Below, piece after piece: positions 20,378-31,064 of a stretch of DNA of 64,000 nt. The notes beneath the pieces were generated by a model. It searched no databases. It was not told the origin of the DNA and was given only the letters and a program-made list of their open reading frames with translations. The stretch covers positions 1,659,905 to 1,723,904 of the forward strand of contig CM019700.1 of NCBI GenBank assembly GCA_009760885.1, read 5' to 3'. The translations under genes were made by a program, and so were the position numbers. Each line of letters begins with the position of its first letter. The first letter of the stretch is position 1. Source of the DNA: Achatina immaculata. Lineage: Eukaryota; Mollusca; Gastropoda; Stylommatophora; Achatinidae.

Positions 20378-20605
20378 TCAGTCATTTGCATGTCCCTTGA
20401 GGAACTTTGTTTCCCTGACAGCTCTCCTGTAGGCCTCTCGGTTGTGAGCAAGATGCCCTGCTGCTGATGCATCCATTTGCGGATTATCAACGATGTCTTG
20501 CAGCCATCTTCGCCTTGGTCTTCCTCTCTTTCTTTTCCCCATTATGTACCATTCCAAGACGGTCTTCTCTAAATTCTTATGAGTTTAATGTGTCTAAAAT
20601 ATTTA
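20378..20605 (-). mobile_element. LINE-A copy A4, 3' fragment
   Basis: It begins GTCAGTCATTTGCATGTCCC (tail variant (TCAG)n instead of (TTCA)n) and matches the LINE-A C-terminus through the GKRKRGRPRR region to CTAAAATATT. It ends at TTAACTCTTTCAATCCC, which looks like another element's border. Confidence 0.8.
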
Positions 20606-20689
20606 ACTCTTTCAATCCCTGAAGGCATTAAAACCGATAGAGTTAGAACTTTCTACCATACAGGAACAGGTTAATATTTCTGAAAGAAG

Positions 20690-21030
20690 ACACTGTCCGA
20701 TGTTGTAATCAGCGAGCCATGGCTGACATGCTTAGCGTCAGGGCTGGCGAACCATAGCTAACCAAGAACCTGTCCCATCTCTCCCCCTGGTAACCCCAGT
20801 AACAGATCTAGTCTGGCTAACGAGAGCTGGAATCGTCATAGTGGTGGAATCTGTTTAAAAAAAAGTATTGCACAGCCCCTGCTTTTTAGCTTCATTCAAG
20901 GACTGTTAAAAAAAATATATAGCCGCTGTAACCCACTCCCAAGCCGACACAATGCTGTGTCTCAACATCTTCACCGTAGCAAGCTGAAGATGTTGAGGAA
21001 TGCAAGGAATATCAAGTCACGGTTCCATGA
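20690..21030 (+). repeat. Repeat E copy 2
   Basis: It shows the family words GCTGACATGCTTAGCGTC, CAGTAACAGATCTAGTCTGG, CTAACGAGAGCTGGAATCG and CTCAACATCTTCACCG. It sits just after a TTAACTCTTTCAATCCC border at 20602, raising the possibility that E is carried by a piggyBac-like MITE. No matching right border was found. Confidence 0.7.
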
Positions 21031-21794
21031 ACACAGAGACAGGTTAAAGATTTCTGCAATTAAGTTTTTTTTTTTTTAAACGCACATCTAAATGTGTTAA
21101 TTATAGATCGCAGGTATGATGGCCCTTGATAATAGTAAAATAATAATAATAAAATAACAGTAAACAAAGTATTTGAGCGTAAGACTATTTTCCAAGTTCT
21201 TATCAAAATCGCATTACATAGCAAGCTTAAAAGAAGGCCAGAAATCGCACAGACAGCGAGTATACAGCGGATTATAGTGTGTATCTCTTACTTGTGGGAA
21301 GATTTGTTAAGTCACTCGGAATGGTTTCCTAGTCGAAAACGGTTAAATTTTTTGAAAGATAGACATATCACACCTAGGGGTTACCTGTACCCTGGTCAAT
21401 GCCATGACAGACCCCCGGGGGGATTATACGTCATATCTAAGACGCAGCTACAAAAAAAAAAAAAACGCGCGATGGCGTAAAAGGACGTATCAAAAGCCTG
21501 AACATTGTTTAGAAACACTGTCTCTATGTCTTGACTGAGCAAAGATTGTATTAGTAACCGAATGGGATCGTCTATATAGGAACTGTGACTGCGCCGGATC
21601 CTTGTTTCAAACATTTTTTTACGCCCGCGAAAGGACAAAAGAATCGAGATTTGGACAGAACTGCAAGTTCTTTTGGAAAAATTCTGATCCACTTCATAAT
21701 GAACGACACACACAAACCAGAAAAAAAAAAAAACCCGCCCAGATAGAAAATGCGAATGCACAAACTATCGTTACACTCTGAGCCACAGAAATCT

Positions 21795-21915
21795 CCCTCC
21801 TCCTCCTCTTCTTCTTCCTCTTCTTCTTTCTCCTCCTCCTCTTCTTCTTCCTCCTCCTCTTACTCCTCCTCCTCTTCTTCCTCCTCCTCCTCTTCTTCTT
21901 CCTCCTCCTCCTCCA
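21795..21915 (+). repeat. (TCC/TTC)n microsatellite
   Basis: About 120 bp of TCC and TTC triplets, all pyrimidine on the plus strand. It could form triplex DNA. Confidence 0.9.
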
Positions 21916-22197
21916 CGAAAACAGTTGTTGTGCGATACGCTTCAACAACAAATTTACACCGACTTGACTCCTTACAATGAAGAAAGCTACACCAGGACAA
22001 AATGATAAATTAGCTGCCACTACTGCTCCTAGTAAACTTTCGTTCTCTCTGTCTGGATATGCTGGTAATACTGAACCGACCAGTCTAAATAACTTGATCT
22101 ACTTAAGCACTTGACTGAATAAATAATGCAACAGTCAGAGAATCAATTACTTTTCCGTCTTCATATTCTTGTAAACTCATTAGTATCTCACTTTGGT

Positions 22198-22222
22198 GTG
22201 ATTCAGACAAGTCTGAATCACA
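22198..22222. repeat. Short perfect palindrome
   Basis: GTGATTCAGACAA is followed at once by GTCTGAATCAC, giving an 11-bp arm hairpin with a 2-3-nt loop. Nothing beside it suggests a terminator or RNA gene. Confidence 0.5.
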
Positions 22223-22569
22223 CTTTTAGCTGTTAACTATTTATTGTTTCAATGTTGTGTACAGACATGCGGTATAGAACAATATTAAAATGTTTTTTTT
22301 AAATATGTAAAATGTAGATTAACGTGCAGTTAATTTGAGATTACAAATTTTAACCGTACGATTACATTTTTAAATCAAGCAACGGCCCTAATACAAGGCC
22401 ACCGAGCCAGAGTACGGAGGCCAGCGTAAAACTTTATCTGTTTATCAATACTGATTAACCTTTTCCGTTTCCGTTTTCATCTACTACATTCTCTCTCTCT
22501 CTCTCCCTTCCCCCCCCTACCCCCCCCCCGGGATGCCTTATAGGCCTCCCCCCACCCCCTTTTTTAAAC

Positions 22570-22778
22570 CAGTGTTCCCAATCTTTCATCTTTGATCATG
22601 CCCCCACATCAAAGCCTCAAAAATGTTGGCCCCCCGCCTCAGCATAATAGGCAACCAACAGTTCTGAAAAGCATTATATATTTGTATATATTCTAGTTGT
22701 CAACAAACAAATATCCATACTCACCCCCTCCCCCTCCTCCCGGTTGGGGTGTACGCCCCTCGTTGGGAAACACCGCTG
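22570..22778. mobile_element. hAT-type MITE, second copy
   Basis: The left end is CAGTGTTCCCAATC; the right end, reverse-complemented, is CAGCGGTGTTTCCCAACGAG. The inside has GATCATGCCCCC, ATCAAAGCCTCAAA and GTGTACGCCCC, matching the MITE at 18023 (CATGCCTCATC, CGCCTCAAAGA, GTGTATGCCC). No clear 8-bp duplication remains. Confidence 0.65.
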
Positions 22779-22864
22779 TAGAGGAAGCCCATCGGATCCC
22801 GAAACAATGAACTGGATGGACTTACTCCCCCCCCCCTTTTTTTTTTCCACTGGGCCTGCGTAAA

Positions 22865-23555
22865 CATATACACAGATAGAGCGAGAGAAACAGAAACAGA
22901 GATAGAGAGAGGGAGAGAGAGACAGAAACAGAGAGAGAGGCATAAACAGAGAGAGACAGAAACAGAGATAGAGACAGAAACAGAGAGAGAGAGAGAGGGA
23001 GAGATAGACAGAAACAGAGAGAGAGAAACAGAGAGAGACAGAAACAGAGAGAGAGACAGAAACAGAGAGAGAGAGACAGAAACAGAGAGAGAAAGGGAGA
23101 GAGACAGAAACAGAAAGAGAGACAGAAATAGAGAGAGAGGGGGAGAGAGACAGAAACAGAGAGAAACAGAAACAAACAGAGAGAGACAGGAACAGAGAGA
23201 GACAGAAACAGAGAGAGATGGAGAGAGGCAGAAACAGAGAGATATAGAAACAGAGAGAGAGAGAGATAGAAACAGAGAGAGAGAGAGACGGAAAGAGAGA
23301 GAGGGGGATAGAGGGAGAGAGAGACATATACAGAGAGACAGAAACAGAGAGAGACAGAAACAGAGAAAGAGAGGGAGACATAAACAGAGAAAGAGAAGGA
23401 GAAGGAGACAGAAACAGAGACAGAAACAGACAGAAAAGGACAGAAAGAGAGAGAGACAGAAACAGAGAAAGAGAGGGAGAGGAAGACAGAAACAGAGATA
23501 GAGAGAGAGAGAGGGAGGGAGACAGACAGACAGACAGATAGAGAAGAACTGTTGT
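22865..23555 (+). repeat. AG-rich satellite, ~700 bp, GACAGAAACAGAGAGA-type units
   Basis: Nearly pure purine apart from C, built of variants of GAGACAGAAACAGAGAGA. On the minus strand it yields two long overlapping open frames (22674-23588, 22822-23640) of Ser/Leu/Val/Phe only. These are artefacts of the lack of stop codons in CT-rich repeats. Confidence 0.95.
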
Positions 23556-24614
23556 TTTCTCGAAAGTAGTAGGTCCTTTCCCCACCATCGCCGACGCTTC
23601 TGCTCTTTAAGAATCTTGCCGGCACTACGTGTGTGTACATCTTACTGGGAACTTCCTTCTTACAGGGGGAGGTGGGGGGAGATGTGAAAGCACGTTATAG
23701 AGCTTGCCAACCGATGTGCCTAGAGGAGCCCGTATGTGTGAGGTAGAAGTTTAAGAGAACACTGGTGGAAAGAAGGGGGGGGGTGCCTTTTTTTTCATAC
23801 TTGATGAAATTTCTTTATAGCACTAATAGCATCCCTTGACCTTATTGTTGCCTGCCTCAGTTTTGTTCCGAGCAAAGAGATGAATCGCTGACCTATGGAC
23901 TTGTCTGCGTGCAATGGTGATATCCCTCTAACATTTTCAAAGGGCAAAGAACCGGGCCACATAGCGGGATCTATTATTATGTCCCTTCCATCGCTCCAGC
24001 TTTCGCAACACAAGCGCAAACAATCGGTCGGTTTAGTACAAACATAACATACACAGAACGGGAGTGAGAGAAGAACTAGCATGGGGCGCTGAATCGAAGA
24101 ACGAGAGAAAGAAAAAACGGAGTCACTGGATGCAATATAGACCGAGTGGTTAGGGTTTTGTCCAGTCCGGGTTGATACACACACACATACACACATACAC
24201 ACACGCGCGCGCGCGCACGCCTCTGAGTAAATCTTCCGTACTTAACCCTTTCTTAATGCATAAATAAATTAGCAACAACGATGCAGCTTGCCGTCCCCGA
24301 TTCTGGCACTAACTAGCTTCAGAACTAATAAACCTTTGCGCATGCGTCATATTTATTATTTTGAACTTCAGAGAATCGGACAAATGTGATGGCTGAGTGT
24401 ACTGTGCAGGAATTTAAAATATGTTAGATAAGATGGACTCCATTAATTGGGTATATGTGAATAATAATTTGGGGGTTTCACCCCTTATTTTAATGAAATG
24501 TAACTGTCTGTGTTGTCCTTTGCAGTTTGCAATTTTTCTTCTTCCGAGTATCCGCGTCCCCCCCCCCCCCCCCCAAGTCTTTGAGTTTTTAGAAACTCAC
24601 ATCTTACATCTTAA
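23556..24614. other. Non-repetitive stretch with a CA/CG alternating tract and an NRF1-like site
   Basis: The minus-strand frame 23795-24202 (135 codons) matches no family I know. (CA)n followed by (CG)n occupies 24176-24222, a Z-DNA-prone sequence. TGCGCATGCGTC (24337-24348) is one base from the NRF1 consensus. An ATG at 24389 opens only 11 codons. A C-run of 18 lies at 24559-24576. Confidence 0.4.
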
Positions 24615-25203
24615 ATCCTTCCCGTGCCGATAAACATCAAATTGGGCTCGACTGGTAGTTTGCCAAGTTTTCCTGTTTTCTGCGAACTTTTCAACCTCAT
24701 CAAGGGATGTTATTCCCACTAAACTGGCCTCTCATAACAATGTCCTCTTTAGAGTTTCACGTGGTCGACCTCTTCGGCCTGTTGTGTTCCACTTGATAGC
24801 TAACTGGGATTTTGGGATTCTCTAGCTAACTGGGATTTTGGGATTCTCTGACTGTTTCTTCTCAGCACGTGATCGATATATGTCCATTTTCTTTTTCTGA
24901 TCACCCATGGAGACACGTTGTTGTTTGCTCATATGTCTTATCCCTACGTTGTTCTTGAATTCGTTCCACTTGATGCCGAGTATTTTCCTTAGGCATTTGT
25001 TTTCAAAAGAGACTAATTTCTTGTCTATTTCTTTAGTTGTTTTCCAACGTTCACATGCATAAATGAGGGTGGATATTACATTTGAATTGAATAATCTTAA
25101 TTTGGTTTCTGTGCTTATAACTTTTGACTGCCATTTGTTCTCAAGATTCTTGAAGGTCAATGCTTCTTTTGCATTTCGAATTCTAACCCCCTTTCTGGTG
25201 TCA
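24615..25203 (-). mobile_element. LINE-C copy C3, 3' fragment
   Basis: The minus-strand frame 24822-25214 encodes the post-RT segment (TLIYACERWKTTKEIDKKLV, CLRKILGIKWNEFKNN). The 3' end shows ATCCTTCCCGTGCCGATAAA on the plus strand. A 30-bp duplication (AGCTAACTGGGATTTTGGGATTCTCT-like) at 24799-24850 breaks the C-terminal frame. No target duplication was found. Confidence 0.85.
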
Positions 25204-25210
25204 CAAAGAA

Positions 25211-25679
25211 ACACACAGATTACATTTTAAAAAATACCACATGCAGGCTGCTAATCTGTGTAAAAAAAAAAAACAAACGAAAAGTTACAAATTCAAGCAG
25301 TTATTATATAACAAATGAGGTCAGTGTCGAGATATTTATGTGTCATTTAAACATTGAGACGAAGACTTCATGAGAGTGTGAAAAAAAAAGAAGAATATAT
25401 CTCTCTTCTCTTTAAATAATGTTCAGCAAGCAACTAAGATTATCTCTTCAATATATAAGGTAATGAAATATTTAACTGCACCTGAAAGCTCAGAAGAAAA
25501 AAATCACTAGCGCTGAACAGCAGTTAACAAGAATCAAAATAGTTGACTGGACTAATAAACGTGACAGGGAGGGATGAAAGCGAATTAAAACAATGTCACA
25601 TGACGTAATCCATATTTAAGAAATGTGCTCTACTACTATCAAATGAATGAGTATGTGACATGGTACCAACAAGAAAAGA
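25211..25679. other. Spacer, nothing recognised
   Basis: AT-rich with A runs at 25260 and 25381. No gene or repeat border. Confidence 0.4.
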
Positions 25680-26136
25680 AAGTTATGTTCACTAAGAGCT
25701 TACATATTCCCAGCAGCAACATACGGATGTGAAACATGGACACTTAACAAATCACTAGAAAAGTCAATAACAACATTTGAAATGAAATGTTACAGAAGGA
25801 CACTTAGAATATTGTGGATAGAACGAAAATCAAATAGAGAGATATTGATGGGATTAGGTGTCGCAGAAAACTGGCTCGTTAACACCATAAAAATGAGAAA
25901 GTTGAGATACTTCGGCCACATCAAGAGACACAACAGCGTGGAGAGGTTGATAGTAGAAGGCATGGTGCCCGGCAGAAGAGAAAAGGGACGACCTCGGTGC
26001 AGGTGGACTCAGGACATCACGGACAGTCTGAATGTGTCACCGTGACCGGCTGGTCATCTTGCGCGAGACCGCATTGCATTCAGGGAGGCTGTGAGAGGGA
26101 CAACCTTCTGGAAAGGTCATGTCACATGAATGAATA
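25680..26136 (+). mobile_element. LINE-A-related fragment, diverged subfamily
   Basis: It encodes the LINE-A-like C-terminal segment: RAYIFPAATYGCETWTLNK, MKCYRRTLRILWIERKSN, MRKLRYFGHIKRHNS, GRREKGRPRCRWTQDITDSL. It ends in ACATGAATGAATACTG, the (TGAA) tail. Protein similarity to LINE-A is clear but the nucleotide sequence is well diverged, so it is a separate subfamily. A TGA replaces the codon after SP (26043-26045). Confidence 0.8.
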
Positions 26137-26685
26137 CTGTCACATTCAAATGCTGACACTATGAGTCTTCTCCCCCCCCCCCCCTCCTAGCACCATTAAT
26201 CTGGTCAAATCTAAACTGAGGAATAAAATGAGCCCAGAACTTCTTCCTGCTATTTTAGTGCTAAAATTCAGAGTATGAAAACATGGAATATGCTGATGGT
26301 GTTATGAGTTCCCCCCTCAAAGTTATAAAAGATATGGGAATAATGGTTGCACTTCAAAGTATCTGTAGGGAATGAAGCTTCTGGATCTTTTTATCAACGA
26401 GATCCCTCATATACCAATGATGATGATTATGATATTCCCCTTTTGTGTAACGTGATCAAGTAGTTACTATTATTAACACATAAGTATTACTTTTAATTAA
26501 AACTACCCTTTAATTTTCAGTAATTCCTAGATTTAAAAAAAAATACATTTTAAAAATTTAGATAATTTAGATATACCTTGGAGCACTTTTACATATTTTT
26601 GAGAAAAATGTTGGCAACATTGTGTCCAGTTCCGCATTAATCACCATCCAGGCCCTAAGCTAAACTTAAAATAGGGAACCGCCTC
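26137..26685. other. Spacer with C tract
   Basis: A C run at about 26172-26186, otherwise AT-rich. No gene. Confidence 0.4.
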
Positions 26686-26828
26686 GTGAATTCCAGGTTT
26701 TACTATATGTTCATGATTCGTTAATTCGAAGTTTTACTGTACGTTCATGATTCGTTAATTCGAGGTTTTACTGTACATTCATGATTCGTTAATTCGAGGT
26801 TTTACTGTACGTTCATGATTCTCCCCAA
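26686..26828. repeat. Minisatellite, 43-bp unit, 3.5 copies
   Basis: The unit is GAGGTTTTACTGTACGTTCA followed by TGATTCGTTAATTC. The copies differ by one or two bases, so the array is recent. Confidence 0.9.
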
Positions 26829-26915
26829 CCATTGTTCTGCTGCTATAGTTTTAATGTCTCGACCTTCAAATAAAAATCTATCACCATGATAATTTAGAGA
26901 AGACAGTGTTGGTAC

Positions 26916-28180
26916 TGGGTAAAGCTGGGGCGACCATCCCCAACCCAGCGCGTCACAGGTGGCGGATGGTGAAAGTCCTCCAGATATGGAGGATCCTTGT
27001 GAATAAGGAGTTGTCCAAATAAGCAGGCGCAGACCAACTGGCGGTAGACTCAGAGAGCGAGGTGGGGTAGTAGGTGGCTCTACTACTCCTATAAAGTGCC
27101 TCAGGTGCTCAGTGAAAGGAATACCAGGCGGGTCAGAGGCGCCTTAAAACCTCTCGCTCCTTGCGGGTAGGACAGGGAGTCCAAGGGCTAGCGGAGAGTC
27201 CGTACACAAACCGACAGAAGGCAACGGGAAACCACTGTTGTAGTTCCCAAGAGTAGTTATGCTTGAAAAACAAGGGGTGCGACAAGGATGTGTACTATCT
27301 CCAGACCTTTTTTCTCTGTATAGCGAGAATATTCTAAGAACAATCATTACAGAACCAGGCATAAACATTGGAGGATACAATATTAACAACCTTCAATATG
27401 CTGACGACACAGTACTGATAGCTGAGAACCAACAAGACCTGCAAAATCTCTTGGATAAAGTCACCAAAAGAAAGTGAACAGAAAGGCCTTACTTTGAACA
27501 TCAAAAAGACAGAGACTATGGTTATATCTAAGAAACAGAATCCACCAGCATGCAGTATTAAATTAAACGGAACTATTCTAAAGCAGGTGCAGAAATTCAA
27601 ATACCTTGGAGCAGTAATAACTTCAGATGGGAAATGCAGAACAGAAATTAGGAACAGAATAGGCCAAGCAAAGACTGCATTTCAGAGAATAAGAAACATA
27701 TTAGCTAACACATCTTTATCAATGAATGTTAGAAAACGAGTCCTAAAATGCTATATTGAACCTATCTTGTTATATGGAAGCGAATCATGGACAATAGGCA
27801 AGTCTGCACAAAAATCATTGGAAGCAGCAGAAATGTGGTTTATTAGAAGAATGTTGCGAATCCCCTGGACAGCAAAAAACTAATGAAAGATGTATGAGAA
27901 GAGCTGGAGAGACAAAAAAACTTGTCAAAAAGATAAGAGAGAGACAATGTACTTTCATAGGACATGCAATGAGAAGAAGGGGCATTGAAAATATTATAAC
28001 AACAGGAAAAATAGAAGGAAGAAGATCAAGAGGAAGACCAAGAGAAATGATACTGGACAGTCTGACGGGATGGTGTGAGAGGAGATCACCAACTGAACTG
28101 ATGGCCTGCATGAAGGATCGGGTACTCTGGAGAAGCATAATAGCCAACGCCAGTCGGCACGGCACCTGATGATGATGATG
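26916..28180 (+). mobile_element. LINE-B copy B2: has both ends, internally deleted
   Basis: The perfect 11-bp target duplication AGTGTTGGTAC lies at 26905-26915 and 28181-28191. The first ~340 bp (26916-27258) are non-coding, GC-rich and unlike B1: TGGGTAAAGCTGGGGCGACC at the start, then GGCAACGGGAAACCACTG before the join. They look like the 5' UTR. This is fused to the RT domain at KQGVRQGCVLSPDLFS, so the endonuclease and the N-terminal RT are absent. The coding part continues to the TGATGATGATGA tail. Confidence 0.9.
27259..28169 (+). pseudogene. LINE-B reverse transcriptase fragment, frameshifted
   Basis: Frames 27259-27477, 27494-27883 and 27894-28169 together cover the RT core (ADDTVLIAENQQDLQNLL preceded by Q in place of R-Y, i.e. 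LQYADD) and the C-terminal region. Small indels near 27470 and 27880 shift the frame. At the site of B1's internal stop this copy reads CGA (Arg). Confidence 0.85.
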
Positions 28181-28365
28181 AGTGTTGGTACACAGTGAGA
28201 AAATGAAGAGAGGAAGACTAAGGCGAAGCTGGCTGCAAGACATCGTTGATAATCTGCGAATGGACGCATCAGCAGCAAGGTATCTTGCTTACAACCGAGA
28301 TGCCTACATGAAAGCTGTTAGGAAGGCAACGCTCCGCAAAGGACATACAAATGATTGACTGACTT

Positions 28366-28854
28366 TTAGACTCGGTTTTACTTGTATTCGGAACTGTTTT
28401 GGTTTGTCGTTACCCTGCTCCAAGTGGATGCTAACTAGGTACGCTTTTACCGGAAGAATCGAAAGAACCGGTTACTACCGAGCTCTACTAGACAGTCCTT
28501 TGACCTGCTAGAGTCCTCTGTTCTGCCTTTCTCCCAAGGCTAAAGAGCTTGTGTTCTAAAAAAGGTTCAAGGCTAAACCTACCTGTTCATCTCTCTAATC
28601 TAACGTGTGGCTGGTTCTAGATACAAGCATACCTCGCTTTACTGTGTTCCGCAGGTCGTGCTAGTGCATTTTTCATGTTATTCACGTTTATGTTTTTTTT
28701 TTTCAGAATATGCTCCCCCCCCCCCCCCCCCCCATATTGATTTGTAGCGGTACCATCGCAACAAACGAGTCTAGCGATGCCATTTTGGTTACTTCTGTGT
28801 CTCCGAGTGACAGTTTGCAATTCTCGCAATATTTTGAACTTTTAAAATATTATA
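28366..28854. other. Spacer with 19-C tract
   Basis: It contains a T run followed by C runs at 28684-28733. No gene is recognised. Confidence 0.4.
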
Positions 28855-28862
28855 TCGAAAGT

Positions 28863-29143
28863 CAGTCATTTGCGTGTCCCTTGTGAAACATTGACTTTCT
28901 AAGAGCTCTCCTGTAGGCCTTTCGGTTGTAAGCAAGATGTCCTGCTGCTGATGCATCCATTTGCAGATTATCAATGATGCCTTGCGGCCATCTTCGCCTT
29001 GGTCTTCCTCTCTTTCTTTTTCTTTCTTTTTTTTCCAAGACGGTCTTCTCTAGACTATCATGACGTTTAATGTGTCCAAAATATTAAAGTTTTCTTTACT
29101 TAATCCTCTTTACTAGCCAGCTTTCTTCAATATTAAGTTCTTG

Positions 29144-29183
<40 letters not shown>

Positions 29184-29302
29184 CGTCCATGATATTTGAA
29201 GAACTCTTCTGTAGCATTTACATTCAAGTGCATTTGTGTGTTTCTCCGCTGTTTTGTTAAGTGTCCAGGTCTCATATGCATATGTTGCGATGGGAAAGAT
29301 AT
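28863..29302 (-). mobile_element. LINE-A copy A6, 3' fragment with internal (TA)n
   Basis: It carries the LINE-A tail and C-terminus with several indels. A (TA)n array (29147-29181) replaces the GTATGGATATATTTG word, the same spot where LINE-C entered copy A1. TCGAAAGT occurs at both borders, a possible 8-bp target duplication. Confidence 0.8.
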
Positions 29303-29594
29303 CTCGAAAGTGGATCTGTTAACCGTATAGTGACCCTTCTTAAACGTATAAGTAAAAGAATGAGTCGAACTTCTCCAGACTTAAATCTAAAGCTAGAAAC
29401 GATTCAGTTTAGTGCGAGGATACTGAGATAGGCAGAGTTACACCTCTTGAGTCATTTTGCCAAGCTTCGCAGCAGAAAGAAATTTTTAATAAGCGCTTAC
29501 ACCAGTGACAAAAGTAGATAGCGGTGTATGGTTTTGTTTTACAAACAAACAAACAAACAAATAGAAAGAGTGAGGAAAGTGGGCAGAATCAAGA
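29303..29594. other. Spacer
   Basis: No gene recognised. (ACAA)n near 29542-29560. Confidence 0.4.
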
Positions 29595-29996
29595 ATGGGA
29601 GAAAGCAAGATGAGCACCTACAAATGGAAAACACACAACAGTCCAATATTTTGACAAAAGCCTTTCAATGGAAAAAGCTACTGAAATGCAACAACGAACC
29701 AGATCCAATACACCAACTACAAAGACATCAGCAAACCATCCTCTTCCGCCTAAGGACAGGCCACTGCAGACTACTGACCCACTTAAAATGTCTCACACAG
29801 ACGAGTGTCCATGTGGCAGTGGTGTCCAGATTCCAGAACATATCCTTCAAGAGTGCCTAAACCACGCAGACCTGAGGCATGGCCAGAGAAAACAAGTCTG
29901 GGGCTCCTATGAGGATCTGGAGAGGACTGCGGGCTTTGCCATGTCGACAGGGATCAGGATCTGATGTGACCAACAACCTCGAACGCAGAAGAAGAC
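29595..29996 (+). mobile_element. I-clade LINE fragment, 3' end of ORF2
   Basis: Overlapping frames encode the region after RNase H: QTILFRLRTGHCRLLTH, then SHTDECPCGSGVQIPEHIL, then AGFAMSTGIRI and a stop. These match the C-terminus of the LINE at 50410 (VTIFRLRTGHSRLRSH, TVEHILQNC, ETGLQI). The 3' UTR is about 25 nt and ends CGAACGCAGAAGAAG. A one-base shift separates the two halves. Confidence 0.8.
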
Positions 29997-30414
29997 AAAA
30001 TCCCAAAAAATGTCATTTTGTGTCCTTTCTTACTAAGAGGATACTCAAAGCTAAGTCTGAATTTTCACGTTTTTGTCTGTTGTGTTGTTTCTGTATGTGA
30101 TCCTTGAAAAATGCGTTTGCCGAAATATTCGATTGTTGAATGTACTCATCTTGCTTTCTGCCATTCTTGTTGCTGTCCATTTCCCTCTCTTTCTATCTTT
30201 TTCTAAAACTGAACCACGCACCTGTCTACTTCTATTAATAGAACCAGTTTTACCGCAGTCGTCATTTCTCTTACCTCTCAACGCACACCCATGATATGAG
30301 TGTTAAGAAGACATTTTTTTTTAAACGATAAAGTGCTTTTAGTTTTCCTGTGTTGGCCATGGCTGGGGCATATACTCCGATAGTCTGGTAATTCGTTACC
30401 AAAAAAGAAAAAAA
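29997..30414. other. Spacer
   Basis: No gene. Pyrimidine-rich section at 30165-30260. Confidence 0.4.
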
Positions 30415-30605
30415 AAATCTAGCGCTGAAATGGACACCGCAGGGAAACAGGAGTAAAGGTAGACCAAAGGAGGCATGGAGAACAACAACAGAGAGGATGT
30501 TGAGTAATAGAGGGCACACTAGGGCAAAGAGCAGGGGTAAAGAGGCGAAAAACAGGCGTTTGTGGGAAAACCTTGCGGAAGCCCCATGTGGCTTGGGGAT
30601 CTAAA
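30415..30605 (+). mobile_element. LINE-D fragment, 3' end
   Basis: Plus-strand LINE-D: GCTGAAATGGACACCGCAGG, GGTAGACCAAAGGAGGCATG, GGATGTTGAGTAATAGAGGG and AGCCCCATGTGGCTTGGGGA, all found in the minus-strand copy at 37532. A (GT)n(GA)n run follows at 30626-30650. Confidence 0.8.
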
Positions 30606-30724
30606 GGTCTAGAGCATGCCTGAGTGTGTGTGTGTGTGAGAGAGAGAGAGAGCTCCTGTGCACTTAACAGACCACAGTATAAACATGATTTTAAGCTTTT
30701 ATATGCACTGATGACAACAACAAT

Positions 30725-30860
30725 AACAAAAATACACCAACTACACAGACATCAGCAAACCTTCCTCTTCCGCCTAAGGACAGGCCACTGCAGACTACTG
30801 ACCCACCTAGATCCACTTAAAATGTCTCACACAGACGAGTGTCCATGTGGCAGTCCATTG
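30725..30860 (+). mobile_element. I-clade LINE fragment, second copy
   Basis: HRHQQTFLFRLRTGHCRLLT and SHTDECPCGS repeat the sequence at 29710-29820 almost unchanged, with a 9-bp in-frame duplication (CACCTAGAT). It is truncated on both sides. Confidence 0.8.
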
Positions 30861-31064
30861 CTGTAGTCTGGAACAGAGCCGGCAACATCTCCCAGGTACG
30901 CCTGCATTGTACACGGTATAAACATGAATGTGAATATGTCAATCAAGCATTCTGCATTTTCTGGACAAGTGACTGAAAGTTTACAAATGTCAAGTTTTGT
31001 GGTCAAGTGATACACACAAGACATTTTTGTTCAAGATATACTTTAAACTCACATCATTGCCAGC

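Larger units (their letters stand above)
21031..22560. other. Non-coding stretch with a C/T microsatellite and C tracts
   Basis: The region includes an inverted palindrome GTGATTCAGAC/GTCTGAATCAC (about 22198-22222), a C-rich run at 22506-22560 and the (TCC/TTC)n array listed separately. The minus-strand frame 21694-22020 (poly Arg/Lys) is an artefact of that array. No gene. Confidence 0.45.
26875..28365 (+). mobile_element. LINE-A copy A5, 3' part, split by LINE-B copy B2
   Basis: The left piece (to 26915) reads CATGATAATTTAGAGAAGAC, the FGHIKRHDNLEKT region of LINE-A in plus orientation. It resumes at 28181 with GTGAGAAAATGAAGAGAGGA, then RRSWLQDIVDNLRMDASAA, KAVRKATLRKGHTN and the tail ATGATTGACTGAC. 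The junction is the LINE-B target duplication. Confidence 0.85.

Noticed and set aside
21694..22020. Poly-Arg/Lys frame of 108 codons
   Set aside because: It is the reverse translation of a (TCC/TTC)n microsatellite.
22674..23640. Long minus-strand frames (304 and 272 codons) rich in Ser/Leu
   Set aside because: They are translations of an AG-rich satellite that lacks stop codons on the CT strand; two frames are open at once and no domain is present.
23795..24202. 135-codon minus-strand frame in unique sequence
   Set aside because: It starts in the (CA)n tract, matches no family I know and has no supporting splice or promoter signal.
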